From Spirochaetales bacterium (GTDB lineage Bacteria > Spirochaetota > Spirochaetia > SZUA-6 > JAFGRV01): a DNA stretch of 39,471 nucleotides. The notes beneath the pieces are model-generated. The model saw only the letters and a program-made list of their open reading frames with translations, did not search any database and was not told the DNA's origin. Made by a program: the position numbers and the translations under genes. The DNA is taken from positions 1 through 39,471 of the forward strand of contig JAFGWI010000097.1 of assembly GCA_016937215.1 (NCBI GenBank). The letters are read 5' to 3'. Shown here piece after piece: positions 27,501-35,658 of this stretch. Within the stretch, counting starts at the first letter, position 1; each line of letters begins with the position of its first letter.

Positions 27501-27871
27501 TTGGGAGCTGCCATTTGATTGGCCAGCATATAGCATAGTTCGTCATAGAAGTTCTGGGCATCTTCGGGTGTTTCAAAATAGCTGTATTTTTCACCCCAGC
27601 TTCGCCAGGTATGGGCCAGCCGATGAAAAACCTGACGTGAATCAGATTCTCCGTTGTTTTTGCCTTTTTTATCTGTTACACCCTTTTTGCGAAAATATTT
27701 TTGCGCGATAATATCTGTGGCAATTTGAGACCATTGTTCTGGCACCATCACATCATCCTGGCTGAAAATGACCTCACCCGAGGACTGCCGGATTTCTGAT
27801 TTGCGCGCGACGAATTTCATGCCATCGTAGGGCGACTTTTTATTTTTTGTAAAAAGACGGTTAATCTTCAT
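24512..27871 (-). CDS. nrdJ: Class II adenosylcobalamin-dependent ribonucleotide reductase
   Basis: NrdJ reduces ribonucleotides to deoxyribonucleotides, using a radical generated from vitamin B12 coenzyme and so needing no oxygen. The 1119-aa protein has the expected marks. There is an N-terminal segment with N-S-P-Q-W-F-N-T-G, then the S-G-T-G-S-N-F loop. The active-site N-P-C-S-E motif is near the middle, followed by [12 protein letters not shown]. The A-P-T-G-T-I barrel strand is present. The C-terminal tail ends in a C-P-L-C-G-H ... C-L-K-C-E-T-C-G zinc ribbon with a terminal T-G-C-S, the B12-RNR tail thought to relay electrons. AAAGG precedes the ATG. A sigma-70-type promoter lies about 65-90 nt upstream. 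I see no cobalamin riboswitch and no NrdR box. Confidence 0.97.
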   Translation of the reverse strand: MKINRLFTKNKKSPYDGMKFVARKSEIRQSSGEVIFSQDDVMVPEQWSQIATDIIAQKYFRKKGVTDKKGKNNGESDSRQVFHRLAHTWRSWGEKYSYFETPEDAQNFYDELCYMLANQMAAPNSPQWFNTGLHAVYGIEGPPQGHFYVDPKTEKLEKSTSAYERPQPHACFILSIDDNLVNEGGIMDLITREARLFKYGSGTGSNFSYIRGKDEPLSGGGYSSGLLSFLKIADRSAAAIKSGGTTRRAAKMVTLDSDHPDILEYIDWKVKEENKVAALVTGSKMVKKHANKIMALYSRYKKRPGNIEVQEELTRVVLAATEDGVPETFILKVMQLADQGRKEFSMEEYSTDWDSDSYATVSGQASNNSIRISNDFMKALTDDLEWPLVNRTDKGHDKTIKARELWENMAYSAWNCADPAVQFHSTINEWNTCPAGGEIRASNPCSEYMFLDDTACNLASLNLIKFYDIENQEFKIEEYLHAIDLWTMVLEISVLMAQFPSPAIAQKSFEYRTLGLGFANLGTLLMVMGIAYDSELGRAISAALSSILSGEAYWVSSQMAGRLGPFKKYSENKEAMLRVIRNHRRAAYNTPVEEYENLEVTPVGLDAALTPKKFLNTARLVWDKALESGEKLGFRNAQVTAIAPTGTIGLLMDCDTTGVEPDFALVKFKKLAGGGSFKIINSSLPPALKALGYDENQIKDIIHFCLGHGTLKGSPAIAYENLKQKGFTDEALTKVEDNLKRAFSISMAFNPYILGSDFLEKDLKIPGNLVQLPQFDLLRYLGFSEEEIYKADLHACGRMTTEGAPHLQKEHYDVFDTASISGKTGTRCIHWMAHIKMMAAVQPFISGAISKTINMPAGSTIEDVKNAYFTSWKLALKSISIYRDGSKLSQPLSALAPGEEGAQNQVISLVKAALQKKNGEEYIEKRDRSNRKPLPTRRAGYTQKARIGGHSIFLRTGEYADGKLGEIFLDMYKEGAAFRSLLNSFAIAISLGLQYGVPLKEYVDAFTFTRFEPNGIVSGHDKIKMATSVLDFIFRDLAVTYLQRNDLAQVKTEDLVSTATDDRQEGNPKVPVKTTDNVAQLARMQGYEGDPCPLCGHFTLVRNGTCLKCETCGSTTGCS

Positions 27872-27932
27872 GGGTAACCTTTCTGAATTGTTTTTTAGTC
27901 ATGGCTTATGCGCCTCCGGAGAGAAGTCCGCC

Positions 27933-27962
27933 ATTATATAAAATTCTGCCCGGGAATTTCAA
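27933..27962 (-). promoter_or_regulatory. Sigma-70-type promoter of nrdJ
   Basis: Read on the minus strand, TTGAAA (27957-27962) and TATAAT (27933-27938) are spaced by 18 nt. A 10-bp perfect palindrome, GAGTATACTC, at 27994-28003 lies about 30 nt upstream of the -35 box and could be an operator, though a chance palindrome is possible. Confidence 0.65.
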
Positions 27963-28072
27963 TAGATCGAGTCGAATCAATTTCCCTTTTCCAGAGTATA
28001 CTCAAATAACATGAAATGGAAAATAAAGTAAAACAGGAATGATAGATATAATTTACGAAATCTTTGAATGAT

Positions 28073-28361
28073 GGACGTTGCCTGCCGCCCAGGCACAGCA
28101 ATTCGTAATATTTCAATTCGGTGCAATGGCAATTCCAAATATAAACTATTATATATACAGTTGTAACACCTTAGCTGCATTTTATTTACAGCAAAATGGT
28201 TTATTTTTGGAATTGCTTACCCAGGGACATGGCATGGCAGGCCGGGCTTTGCGTTACTCCGCTTTCGCTTCGAAGGTTTTTGCCCTGAAATTATCAGGGC
28301 AAAAACGCTTTGGGGTTCAGGTTTTGAGAAACCTGAACCCCATAACTCCAATCCCTAACGC
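28073..28361 (+). repeat. Structured repeat element, copy E6 (full, with nested insert in arm 1)
   Basis: The copy runs GGACGTTGCC to CAATCCCTAACGC. Arm 1 opens CCTGCC and closes GGCAGG but holds a long insert with its own palindrome (GCAATTCCAAATATAAAC against GTTTATTTTTGGAATTGC). Arm 2 is a perfect 11-bp hairpin (TTTTTGCCCTG, loop AAATTAT). Arm 3 is a 13-bp hairpin starting GGGGTTCAGG. The conserved linker ACTCCGCTTTCGCTTCGAAG is intact. Confidence 0.9.
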
Positions 28362-28404
28362 TTTGTATAGAGTAGCTTTTGAAAAATGGGTTGTATGGAC
28401 CTTT

Positions 28405-29181
28405 TTATTCCAGTTTCAAGCTGTTGATCCACTTGGTCAGACGCGTGGCAATTTCATATTTTTTTTCTGGGTTCAGCTCGGAATCAGGAATAATCAGGGC
28501 TTCAAACCAGGAAATGAATTCGGAAGTGGCGTTTTCCAGGGTTTTTACAGCTGATAAAATCAGTTCTGTTGAGGGCTTGTGCTGACGGTGCAGAGCAAAA
28601 ATAAAACTGGAAATACTGTCAATAATTGTTGCCAGAGATGTTTGGTAAAGCAAATGATTTTTGGTTACCACTGAAAGGTTAAGGGATTGCAGGTTGGTTT
28701 CCAGCAGAAAGCGGGTGGAATCCAGAACCCTTTGCCAGAACCAGTCGGAAATGCCGGAAATCTGTTCACGGGTGCTGTTGACCCAGCCATTTTTTGAATA
28801 AATGACCTGGCCCTTTAAAATACGATATAAGACTGAGGACATCTCCTTGCGATAGACCCATTCTTTTTTTGTAATCCGGTCAAGGACCTGGCTAATGCCA
28901 TTGATGTCTTTGTAATTCAGGTGTACCGGAAGATTATCGACCAGAAATTGATCAACAGGATAAACAGGAGAGGTTTCAAAAAACGCGGGGTTTTCCAGAA
29001 TTTCCTGGCGTTTATCGGGAGTAACGAGTTCACCCTTATGAAAAATATCAAAATCTATGGTAAAATTGGGGTCATAGACATCGTTAGCAGCCCTGTCATT
29101 GACCAAAATGGCCTCAATATTGCTTATTCCCGTTAATTTTTCCGAGTATTTTTTCACAATCTCGTTTACTTTTCGCTTCAA
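28405..29181 (-). CDS. Conserved hypothetical, possibly nucleotidyltransferase-like
   Basis: This is a 258-aa soluble protein. Residues 25-60 (I-L-V-N-D-R-A-A-N-D-V-Y-D-P then F-T-I-D-F-D-I-F) have the D-x-D spacing of nucleotidyltransferase folds, but the usual G-S motif is absent, so catalysis is doubtful. The D-x-Y-D-P-x-F stretch, and the V-H-L-N-Y-K segment that follows, resemble a spirochaete protein family I recall without a known role. The start is TTG, supported by GAGGGAG 8 nt upstream and no in-frame ATG nearby. It is divergent from the 180-aa gene and sits between inverted repeat copies E6 and E7. Confidence 0.6.
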   Translation of the reverse strand: MKRKVNEIVKKYSEKLTGISNIEAILVNDRAANDVYDPNFTIDFDIFHKGELVTPDKRQEILENPAFFETSPVYPVDQFLVDNLPVHLNYKDINGISQVLDRITKKEWVYRKEMSSVLYRILKGQVIYSKNGWVNSTREQISGISDWFWQRVLDSTRFLLETNLQSLNLSVVTKNHLLYQTSLATIIDSISSFIFALHRQHKPSTELILSAVKTLENATSEFISWFEALIIPDSELNPEKKYEIATRLTKWINSLKLE

Positions 29182-29268
29182 AATATGGCTCCCTCTGTTT
29201 TATTGTTACATGATTTTATCATAAAAAAATTGACCAGAAAAGATTTTTATGCAAGAATTTATTTATAA

Positions 29269-29811
29269 ATGGATAAAAATAGTCACTTAATACAAAAAAC
29301 TGAAACCTTTCTCGGTCTTTTGCCGCCTGACCATGGTGAGGCCAAGATCGAGGACTTGAAATCCCGACTTTTTCAGCAAAGCGGTGAGGCAGCTTTTAAA
29401 GCCCTGCCTGGATTTATTCCCCTGGCAGCAGGAAATGATCTGGCCTATAGATTCCATCCTGAAGACAGGCATCTTCCGGCCAGCCCTGTGGTGAACATTG
29501 GCAAACTTCTAAATACTGAGGGGCATCTGTTTTTACAGGTAACGCCTTTGGAATGGGTGGCCGATTTTCGGGCCCGCTTATTGATGCCTGATAAGCAAAA
29601 AAGTCCTGAGATTTTTCCTTTGGCCGCGGGAATTTTACTCGGGCCTGTGGCCGTTGAGATGGATCTGGACAAAATTGAGGTGCCTTGCATTACCATTAGC
29701 CGATTCAACCTGATTATTATTGAAATCACTTACCAGAGGCCCCGGCCCTGGGAGCATTCGCTTTTCTGGGAAATTCTTTTTGAAAAGCCCTTGAAGCGTT
29801 CTGTTTCATAG
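29269..29811 (+). CDS. Hypothetical protein, 180 aa
   Basis: I do not recognise this protein. It is mixed alpha/beta with no signal peptide or membrane helix. Small blocks such as 'L-P-P-D-H-G-E-A-K' and 'R-P-R-P-W-E-H' may be conserved. No ribosome site precedes the ATG. It is more G+C-rich than the flanking spacers and reads like a real gene, with normal codon use and no competing long frame. It is divergent from the 258-aa gene by 87 nt, and repeat copy E7 follows about 100 nt after its stop. Confidence 0.55.
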   Translation: MDKNSHLIQKTETFLGLLPPDHGEAKIEDLKSRLFQQSGEAAFKALPGFIPLAAGNDLAYRFHPEDRHLPASPVVNIGKLLNTEGHLFLQVTPLEWVADFRARLLMPDKQKSPEIFPLAAGILLGPVAVEMDLDKIEVPCITISRFNLIIIEITYQRPRPWEHSLFWEILFEKPLKRSVS

Positions 29812-29911
29812 TGGCGGGTTTAAGTGCGGTTTGCTTTGGTTTAAAGGCCCCCTGGTATTCAGCGTTATAAGCCGGGCTCTTGTTATTGTTTTCAAGACTT
29901 CCTGTTTTTAC

Positions 29912-30222
29912 GCGTTAGGGACTGTAAGGGGGCCGCGTCCATTTTTCAAAATGGACGCGGTCAACAAAAAAGCAGCGATTATTTTGCTGCTTTTTTGGTC
30001 GGAGCAAAGCGCAGCCCTGAAAGGCCCGGCCTGCCATACCCCTGGGTAAGCAATTCCAAATATAAACCATTTTGCTGTAAATAAAATGCAGCTAAGTTGT
30101 TACAACTGCATATATAATAGTTTATATTTGGAATTGCCAACGCACTGAATTGAAATAATGCGCAATTCGTAATATTTGTACTCAAATATAGAATTGTTGT
30201 GCCTGGGCGGCAGGCAACGCCC
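29912..30222 (-). repeat. Structured repeat element, copy E7 (full, with nested insert in arm 1)
   Basis: On the minus strand it runs GGGCGTTGCC (from 30222) to CAGTCCCTAACGC. Arm 1 (CCTGCC/GGCAGG) holds the same nested insert as E6, here with a perfect 18-bp palindrome GCAATTCCAAATATAAAC / GTTTATATTTGGAATTGC. Arm 2 is a 12-bp hairpin (CAAAAAAGCAGC, loop AAAATAATC). Arm 3 is a 13-bp hairpin (CCGCGTCCATTTT). Confidence 0.9.
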
Positions 30223-30288
30223 AAAAAAATCTTTTACAAAATCCTTTTCCTGTGTAAAATGGCTTTGATATTTTTTTTTCTCCATGAT

Positions 30289-30317
30289 TTGACCCCCAGG
30301 CTGATTTTTTTTATCTT
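30289..30317 (+). promoter_or_regulatory. Possible sigma-70-type promoter of clpB
   Basis: TTGACC (30289-30294) and TATCTT (30312-30317) have a 17-nt spacer, about 90 nt ahead of the start. No CIRCE element is present and I see no convincing sigma-32-type box, so heat regulation is not evident. Confidence 0.4.
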
Positions 30318-30408
30318 TATGTAAGATTCACTTCTATTGTGCAGCTCCGGGTTTGATTGGGAATTTAAGGGACAAAAAAAATTAATTTTTCTATGGGAGG
30401 ATAAATTT

Positions 30409-32991
30409 ATGAACATGGAAGGTTTTACAGTCAAAGCCCAGGAAGCCATGCAGGCAGCGGCCCAGCTTTCGGGAAAATATAATCATTCCGAGGTTTTTCC
30501 CGAGCATTTATTCAAGGTCCTGATGGAACAGGAGGGCGGAGTGATCGCGCCTTTGCTGGATAAACTGGGGATTTCGCGAAGCGTGGTGAACCAGAGTCTG
30601 GAGAACAAGCTCAATTCCCTGCCAAGGGCCTATGGTACCGGCAGTCAGCGTTATATTTCGCCGGCTTTAGAGAGTCTGGTGGCCCAGGCTGAAAAAGAGG
30701 CCCACAGCCTGAAGGACGATTTTGTCTCTACCGAGCATTTTTTTCTGGCGGCCCTTGAGGTGCCGGGTGATTTACAGGCCCTTTTTAAGTCACAGGGGGT
30801 GAGCAAGACAGGGCTTCTCAGCGCGCTACAGTCCATTCGGGGAAATCAGCGGGTGACAGACCAGAACCCCGAGGGTAAGTATCAGGTGCTGGATCGTTAT
30901 TGCCGCGACCTCACCAAGCTGGCTAGGCGGGAAAAGCTGGATCCGGTGATAGGGCGTGATGAAGAGATCCGCCGTGTTATACAGGTGCTTTCCCGGCGCA
31001 CCAAAAACAACCCGGTGCTTATCGGCGAGCCGGGTGTTGGTAAAACGGCAATTGTTGAGGGACTGGCGCGGCGCATTGTATCCAAGGATGTGCCCGATTC
31101 TTTGAAGGACAAAAAGGTTCTGGCCCTGGACCTGGGAGCTTTGGTGGCAGGCGCCAAATTCCGCGGTGAGTTTGAAGAGCGGCTCAAGGCTGTGGTTAAC
31201 GAGGTGGTGGAATCCGAGGGGCAAATCATCCTTTTTATTGACGAGCTTCATACTCTTGTGGGCGCTGGTGCGGCCGAAGGAGCCATGGATGCCTCGAACC
31301 TCTTAAAACCGGCATTAGCCCGCGGGGAACTCAGGGCTATTGGCGCCACTACCCTTGATGAATACCGCAAAAACATCGAAAAGGACCCGGCCCTGGAGCG
31401 CCGTTTCCAACAGGTTTACACCAAGGAACCCAGCCTGGAGGATACCATTGCCATTCTCCGCGGTATTAAAGAAAAATATGAGGTCCACCACGGTGTGCGG
31501 ATTATGGACGAAGCCATTATCGCGGCCGCCACATTGTCGGACCGCTACATCACTTCGCGCTTTTTGCCAGACAAGGCCATCGACCTGATTGACGAGGCGG
31601 CGAGTAAACTGAAAATCGAGATCGAAAGCCAGCCCACCGAGTTGGATCAGATTCAGCGCAAGATGCTGCAAATGAACATTGAAAAGCAGGCTTTGTCAAA
31701 AGAAAAGGATCCTGGTTCTCTGGAACGTCTCGCCATTCTTAACAAGGAACTTTCCGATTTGCAGGAAATCTATAATAGCAAAAAGCTGCAATGGCAGAAT
31801 GAAAAAAACGTGATCGAGGAAATCCAGAAGCTCAAGCAGGAGCAGGATGAACTCAACACCCAGGAGCTTAAATACGAGCGCGAAGGCAATTTGGCCAAGG
31901 CTGCTGAAATCAAGCATGGCCGCTTGCCCCAGGTTTTGCGGCTTCTGGATGAAAAAACCCTGGCTTTGAACAGCCTTCATGGTGAATCCAGGCTCCTTCG
32001 TGAAGAAGTGTCTGAAGAGGATATTGCCCGCATCGTATCCACCTGGACAGGCATTCCTGTGTCCAAGATGATGGCCAGTGAAATGCAGAAACTCCTGAAA
32101 CTCGAGGCGATCATGAATCAGCGTGTTATCGGGCAGGACAAGGCCATTCAGTCTATCAGCGATGCCATACGTCGCAACAAGGCCGGGTTGTCCGATTTGA
32201 ACCGACCCTTCGGCACCTTTATGTTTATCGGGCCCACAGGCGTTGGTAAAACCGAGCTGGCCAAGACCCTGGCGGATTTTCTTTTTAACGACGAAAAGGC
32301 CCTGACCCGCATCGATATGTCGGAATATATGGAAAAACACACGGTGAGCCGCCTCATCGGCGCGCCTCCGGGTTATGTGGGTTACGACGAGGGCGGCCAG
32401 CTTACCGAAGCAGTCCGGCGACGGCCCTATTCGGTTATCCTTTTTGACGAGTTTGAAAAGGCCCATCCTGATGTGTACAACGTGCTGTTGCAGCTACTTG
32501 ATGAGGGCCGGCTCACAGACGGTCAGGGGCGTAAGGTGGATTTCCGCAACGCCATCATCATCATGACCTCCAACCTGGGAAGCGACCTGATTCAAAAAGC
32601 CAAAAAGGTGGAGGATGTGAAGGGCGACATCGATACCTTGCTCAAAGCCACCTTTAAGCCGGAATTTTTGAACCGTATCGATGAAATCATCACCTTTAAC
32701 CGCCTTGCAAAGGAGGATATTATTAAAATTGTGGATATTCAACTGGAATATCTGGTGAAACGCCTTTTGGAACGAAAAATCGACATTGAAATAACAGCCG
32801 AAGCCAAAAATTTTCTGGGCGACCACGGTTATGACCCCATGTTCGGCGCCAGGCCCTTAAAGCGCACGATTCAGAATCTCCTGCAAAACCCCCTGGCCAA
32901 AATGATCATCGCCGGCCAGATCAAGGAGGGCGATAAGGTTTTTGTAAAAGTTGATGGCCAGGCTCTGGCCTTTTCCAAGGCAAAATCGTAA
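30409..32991 (+). CDS. clpB: ClpB disaggregase (AAA+ chaperone)
   Basis: ClpB is a hexameric AAA+ machine that pulls apart aggregated proteins with DnaK. The 860-aa length is typical. In order it has an N-terminal Clp repeat domain (about 1-145), then NBD1 with Walker A G-E-P-G-V-G-K-T (206-213) and a Walker B ending I-D-E-L-H. A coiled-coil middle domain follows (about 405-520). NBD2 has G-P-T-G-V-G-K-T (about 608) and a C-terminal arginine-rich stretch (G-A-R-P-L-K-R-T). The I/L-G-F/L tripeptide that docks ClpP is not evident, as expected for ClpB. I chose the ATG at 30409, which has GGGAGG nearby, over the frame's first ATG at 30337. The gene looks more G+C-rich than its neighbours. The rhodanese lipoprotein gene follows by 26 nt. 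Confidence 0.97.
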   Translation: MNMEGFTVKAQEAMQAAAQLSGKYNHSEVFPEHLFKVLMEQEGGVIAPLLDKLGISRSVVNQSLENKLNSLPRAYGTGSQRYISPALESLVAQAEKEAHSLKDDFVSTEHFFLAALEVPGDLQALFKSQGVSKTGLLSALQSIRGNQRVTDQNPEGKYQVLDRYCRDLTKLARREKLDPVIGRDEEIRRVIQVLSRRTKNNPVLIGEPGVGKTAIVEGLARRIVSKDVPDSLKDKKVLALDLGALVAGAKFRGEFEERLKAVVNEVVESEGQIILFIDELHTLVGAGAAEGAMDASNLLKPALARGELRAIGATTLDEYRKNIEKDPALERRFQQVYTKEPSLEDTIAILRGIKEKYEVHHGVRIMDEAIIAAATLSDRYITSRFLPDKAIDLIDEAASKLKIEIESQPTELDQIQRKMLQMNIEKQALSKEKDPGSLERLAILNKELSDLQEIYNSKKLQWQNEKNVIEEIQKLKQEQDELNTQELKYEREGNLAKAAEIKHGRLPQVLRLLDEKTLALNSLHGESRLLREEVSEEDIARIVSTWTGIPVSKMMASEMQKLLKLEAIMNQRVIGQDKAIQSISDAIRRNKAGLSDLNRPFGTFMFIGPTGVGKTELAKTLADFLFNDEKALTRIDMSEYMEKHTVSRLIGAPPGYVGYDEGGQLTEAVRRRPYSVILFDEFEKAHPDVYNVLLQLLDEGRLTDGQGRKVDFRNAIIIMTSNLGSDLIQKAKKVEDVKGDIDTLLKATFKPEFLNRIDEIITFNRLAKEDIIKIVDIQLEYLVKRLLERKIDIEITAEAKNFLGDHGYDPMFGARPLKRTIQNLLQNPLAKMIIAGQIKEGDKVFVKVDGQALAFSKAKS

Positions 32992-33017
32992 CTTATAGTG
33001 AATAAGGAGCGATTAGT

Positions 33018-33434
33018 ATGAAATTAGGATTTACAATAATGTTTTTATTCGGAGCCCTTTCTTTGAGCAGCTGTTTCGGGATGGGAGGCCAGGAATTACC
33101 AAAGGGACTCACTCATGTTTCAACTGAAGAATTTTCCGGCCTGTTGGAAAAGGCAGAAAAGAATGAAAACTATGTTGTACTTGATGTACGCACCCAAGGG
33201 GAATACGATGCTGGCCATCTTCCCGGCGCTGTTTTGCTGGATTTTTACCAGCCCGATTTCAAAGAAGAACTGGATAAGCTCGATAAAGATAAATCCTATC
33301 TGGTTTATTGCCGCAGCGGAAACCGTTCAGGTCAGACCCTGTACATGATGGCTGATCTGAAATTCTCAAGTGCTGTGAATATGATGGGTGGAATGATACG
33401 TTGGGTCGCGGAAAAGCGTGAAATTGTAAAATAA
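33018..33434 (+). CDS. Rhodanese-domain lipoprotein
   Basis: This 138-aa protein is a lipoprotein (S-S-C, Cys19) carrying a single rhodanese domain. The active-site loop reads C-R-S-G-N-R-S with catalytic Cys98. It has the family's V-L-D-V-R and the G-H-L-P-G-A-V strand. Rhodanese domains move sulfane sulfur, and the exported form may act in the periplasm on thiosulfate or persulfide. AAGGAG precedes the ATG. It lies 26 nt after clpB and is probably co-transcribed, an unusual pairing of a cytoplasmic chaperone with an envelope sulfurtransferase that may be only positional. The substrate is unknown. Confidence 0.9.
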   Translation: MKLGFTIMFLFGALSLSSCFGMGGQELPKGLTHVSTEEFSGLLEKAEKNENYVVLDVRTQGEYDAGHLPGAVLLDFYQPDFKEELDKLDKDKSYLVYCRSGNRSGQTLYMMADLKFSSAVNMMGGMIRWVAEKREIVK

Positions 33435-33544
33435 GTGAGTTGATTGCAAAAATCCTGGTAACAGCAATTAACAATATAAATTATAGGCGTCTTTTAAAAT
33501 TTTAGTTTTGAAAGAGAATGAAGTATATTCCGAATTATAAATAT

Positions 33545-33643
33545 GGGCGTTGCCTGCCGCCCAGGCACAGCAATTCGTAATATTTGAGTACAAATATTAC
33601 GAATTGCGCATTATTTCAATTCGGTGCAATGGCAATTCCAAAT
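33545..33643 (+). repeat. Structured repeat element, copy E8 (5' part, nested palindrome complete)
   Basis: The copy starts GGGCGTTGCC and opens arm 1 with CCTGCC, then holds the nested insert to GGCAATTCCAAAT, after which similarity stops. It carries a perfect hairpin, GCAATTCGTAATATTTG against CAAATATTACGAATTGC (17 bp, short loop). The same palindrome is present in altered form in E7 and half-deleted in E6. Confidence 0.85.
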
Positions 33644-33670
33644 CATGCTATAATATATAGGACCCTTCTT

Positions 33671-33712
33671 AAAAAAAAAGCAAGCCATTATGACTGGGCA
33701 TAATGGCTTGCT
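33671..33712 (-). terminator. Rho-independent terminator of the trypsin-like protease gene
   Basis: On the minus strand a 14-bp stem (AGCAAGCCATTATG / CATAATGGCTTGCT, 6-nt loop) is followed by nine T residues, about 35 nt past the stop codon. Confidence 0.93.
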
Positions 33713-33746
33713 AAGCTTGCGTTTTATTCAGTAAATAGCAGGTTTA

Positions 33747-34799
33747 TCAATCACCACCTGCAACTTTTAAATCGTTAATCCAGTTAAAACGATCCTTTGT
33801 TATTCTTACAGCTCTATTTGTGCTTGATGTATGAGATGAAATGGCACCTATGCAATAGTTGCTAGATGATCCTCGACTAATAACCGGACCACCGCTTTGT
33901 CCTCCTGTCCAGTCGGTGAGTGTGTACATCATTCCTGAATTGTAAGAGCTGACAGAACCGAAACTGACATATTGATATTGACCGCTGCTTAAAGCTGCAG
34001 GGTAGCCATATACTTTGATATTTAAATCTTCGGTTTGGGAATCCTTTAACCAAGCGTATCCTTGCCAGCCAGAGTTTTGTCCGATTTTTGTGCTTAATCG
34101 AACGACCGCGATGTCATAATTATAATTTCGGGAATCGACCCATTGACTGGTTGGATACAGCCATTCTGCCCAAGTATAACCAAAGGGTTGATAGGTTCCT
34201 GCCAAGCCTGGGATAACCTTAATGTGTTTTGCCCAACCACCATGGTTTGTATCGTATACGCAATGGCCTGCTGTGAGAACATGTTTGTTGCCAACCATTG
34301 TTCCGGAGCCTACATAAACCTCATCATTACTAAAAGTGATAATTAATTTTACATAGGTGCTGGTTGGATAAGATGTTGTGCTGGTGATTTTGGTACGATC
34401 ATCAGAACCAAACACAGATTTGCTATTTTCTGCCTTTGGAGCATAGGGAGAGATGTAAGACTCTACAACATTATTACCTGTGGATTTGCTATCTGAGCTT
34501 GAAAATTCCATTTTACTGGCTGTTTTGGTGTTAATATTGTAGCCTATAACAGCATCAATAGCAGCGTTGCCTGTCAGGATTTCATCGCTTCCAATACCTG
34601 TTACCAGGGCTTCAGGTAAGCTGGAAAGATCTTCCTGGAGTATGGCTTCAGGATGATCCACGGGAAGCGGATATGTTACATCATCAATTGCTTTGGTACC
34701 TGTATCCAGATTACAGCCAGTGAAAAAAAGGGCGAGTAAAAGGGCTAAAGAAACTATAACCATTTTACATTTTCGTTTTTGATTTGTTTTGCGTTTCAT
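33747..34799 (-). CDS. Trypsin-like (S1 / V8-like) serine protease lipoprotein
   Basis: This 350-aa protein has an N-terminal lipoprotein signal with a long, basic start and T-G-C lipobox (Cys29). A linker or pro-region covers residues 30-145. The chymotrypsin-fold domain carries His179 in L-T-A-G-H-C, Asp229 in Y-D-I-A-V-V, and Ser302 in G-G-Q-S-G-G-P-V, a complete catalytic triad. The L-T-A-G-H-C-V-Y and W-x-x-G-Q-S-G-G-P pattern fits V8/glutamyl-endopeptidase-like enzymes. The ATG at 34799 is preferred over 34823 because AAGGAG lies 6 nt ahead of it, inside the longer frame. It would act at the cell envelope on host or environmental proteins. Expression appears sigma-54 dependent (see 34897-34913). 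Confidence 0.92.
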   Translation of the reverse strand: MKRKTNQKRKCKMVIVSLALLLALFFTGCNLDTGTKAIDDVTYPLPVDHPEAILQEDLSSLPEALVTGIGSDEILTGNAAIDAVIGYNINTKTASKMEFSSSDSKSTGNNVVESYISPYAPKAENSKSVFGSDDRTKITSTTSYPTSTYVKLIITFSNDEVYVGSGTMVGNKHVLTAGHCVYDTNHGGWAKHIKVIPGLAGTYQPFGYTWAEWLYPTSQWVDSRNYNYDIAVVRLSTKIGQNSGWQGYAWLKDSQTEDLNIKVYGYPAALSSGQYQYVSFGSVSSYNSGMMYTLTDWTGGQSGGPVISRGSSSNYCIGAISSHTSSTNRAVRITKDRFNWINDLKVAGGD

Positions 34800-34896
34800 A
34801 CAAAACTCCTTTTTTTTAATCAAGCAGTTTTACTACTTAATTTTGATTTTTCCCCTTTTAGGGTTGACTTTCAAAAATTGACAGTCACTTTTAATT

Positions 34897-34913
34897 TGCA
34901 AGAGTCGTGCCAA
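34897..34913 (-). promoter_or_regulatory. Sigma-54 (RpoN) promoter of the protease gene
   Basis: Read on the minus strand the segment is TTGGCACG-ACTC-TTGCA. This fits the sigma-54 consensus YTGGCACG-N4-TTGCW exactly, with GG and GC separated by 10 nt. The predicted start of transcription is about 85-90 nt upstream of the ATG at 34799. It is the only perfect match to this pattern that I found among the window's intergenic regions. Confidence 0.85.
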
Positions 34914-35067
34914 ATTTGGGTGGATTATTAAAAAAAAGTATTTTGCTAAAATCTTGATATCTTCTTAAACCATATATAGAAGATTTGGGCTCCATACATA
35001 AAAGAAGCTTTTGAAATTAGAATTGTTTTTTTATGATTTAACTTATGAGCTAAATAAAGCGGTTGCT

Positions 35068-35159
35068 TTATTTTGGCAAATTTGCAAAGAATGAGAAGTG
35101 TAAGTGATAATTAACTGTATGATAATAAAATACATGAGTTCGCGAATTTGCCAAAATAA
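35068..35159. promoter_or_regulatory. Paired dyads, candidate sigma-54 enhancer site
   Basis: Two 18-nt arms (35068-35085 and 35142-35159) are inverted copies with one mismatch, read as TATTTTGGCAAATTTGC and its reverse complement. Each arm contains a smaller dyad (GCAAATTTGC and GCGAATTTGC). They lie about 155-245 nt upstream of the sigma-54 box, the usual distance for an enhancer-binding activator. The binding protein is not in the window, so the assignment is inferred. Confidence 0.5.
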
Positions 35160-35658
35160 TGAGTTTTAATCAAAAAAGGGAATGAAATTTTAAAAGTCAT
35201 GAGGCATTTTTCAAGACTGAAATTTGAAAAGAATTGTGAAAATGTGGGATAAGTTATTTGTATATGGATAGCTGTTAATTGTTCATGTCAAGACTGTTGT
35301 AATTGGCTCTCATGTTTTCTATATTTATTGAATTGGTTGAAAAAAATAATGCTAATCGATTAACCCCGACTTTAACCCTCATGCCATATTGTTATGAAGT
35401 TTTTTTATAACTGAGATTTTTATATTGTAAGTAGTTCCAGGAGTTTTTTAAGAATAAGCAATTTAACGCGTTATTGCTATGGAGCTCTTTGGTTTTTTGC
35501 AAATAAAGAGATCGCTTTTGGACTAAAAAGCTCTGCCCCATGTTTTTGATTAGAGGGTAAGTAAATTACCATTACTGCTAAGCCCCTTTTTAATAGATTA
35601 CTCATGGCTGTACGGAGTAAAGTGCGCGGAATCCCGAACAATGGTTTTAAAATCGGGC

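Larger units (their letters stand above)
34824..35658. other. 835-nt regulatory and spacer region
   Basis: This AT-rich spacer lies upstream of the trypsin-like gene and downstream of pyk (both on the minus strand). It holds the sigma-54 promoter (34897-34913) and an inverted repeat (35068-35159). No gene, repeat copy or RNA gene was recognised in the rest, and no clear terminator for pyk was seen. Confidence 0.7.

Noticed and set aside
27872..28072. Cobalamin riboswitch or NrdR box before nrdJ
   Set aside because: No B12-box-like sequence and no ACACWATATATWGTGT-type box could be found in the leader.
28078..28554. 158-aa open frame and others lying in the repeat elements near 28.1 kb and 30.0 kb
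   Set aside because: They run through repeat copies E6 and E7, share only repeat sequence, and have no ribosome site.
30223..30408. CIRCE heat-shock operator before clpB
   Set aside because: No TTAGCACTC-N9-GAGTGCTAA inverted repeat is present.
31696..32466. 256-aa open frame antisense to clpB
   Set aside because: It is the mirror of a strongly coding gene, and its sequence resembles no protein family.
2900..33643. Reading the repeat family as integron attC sites
   Set aside because: attC sites also fold, but here copies lie in both orientations and gene cassettes are not one per site. The RYYYAAC/GTTRRRY ends do not fit in order, and no integrase gene is seen. I keep it only as a remote alternative.
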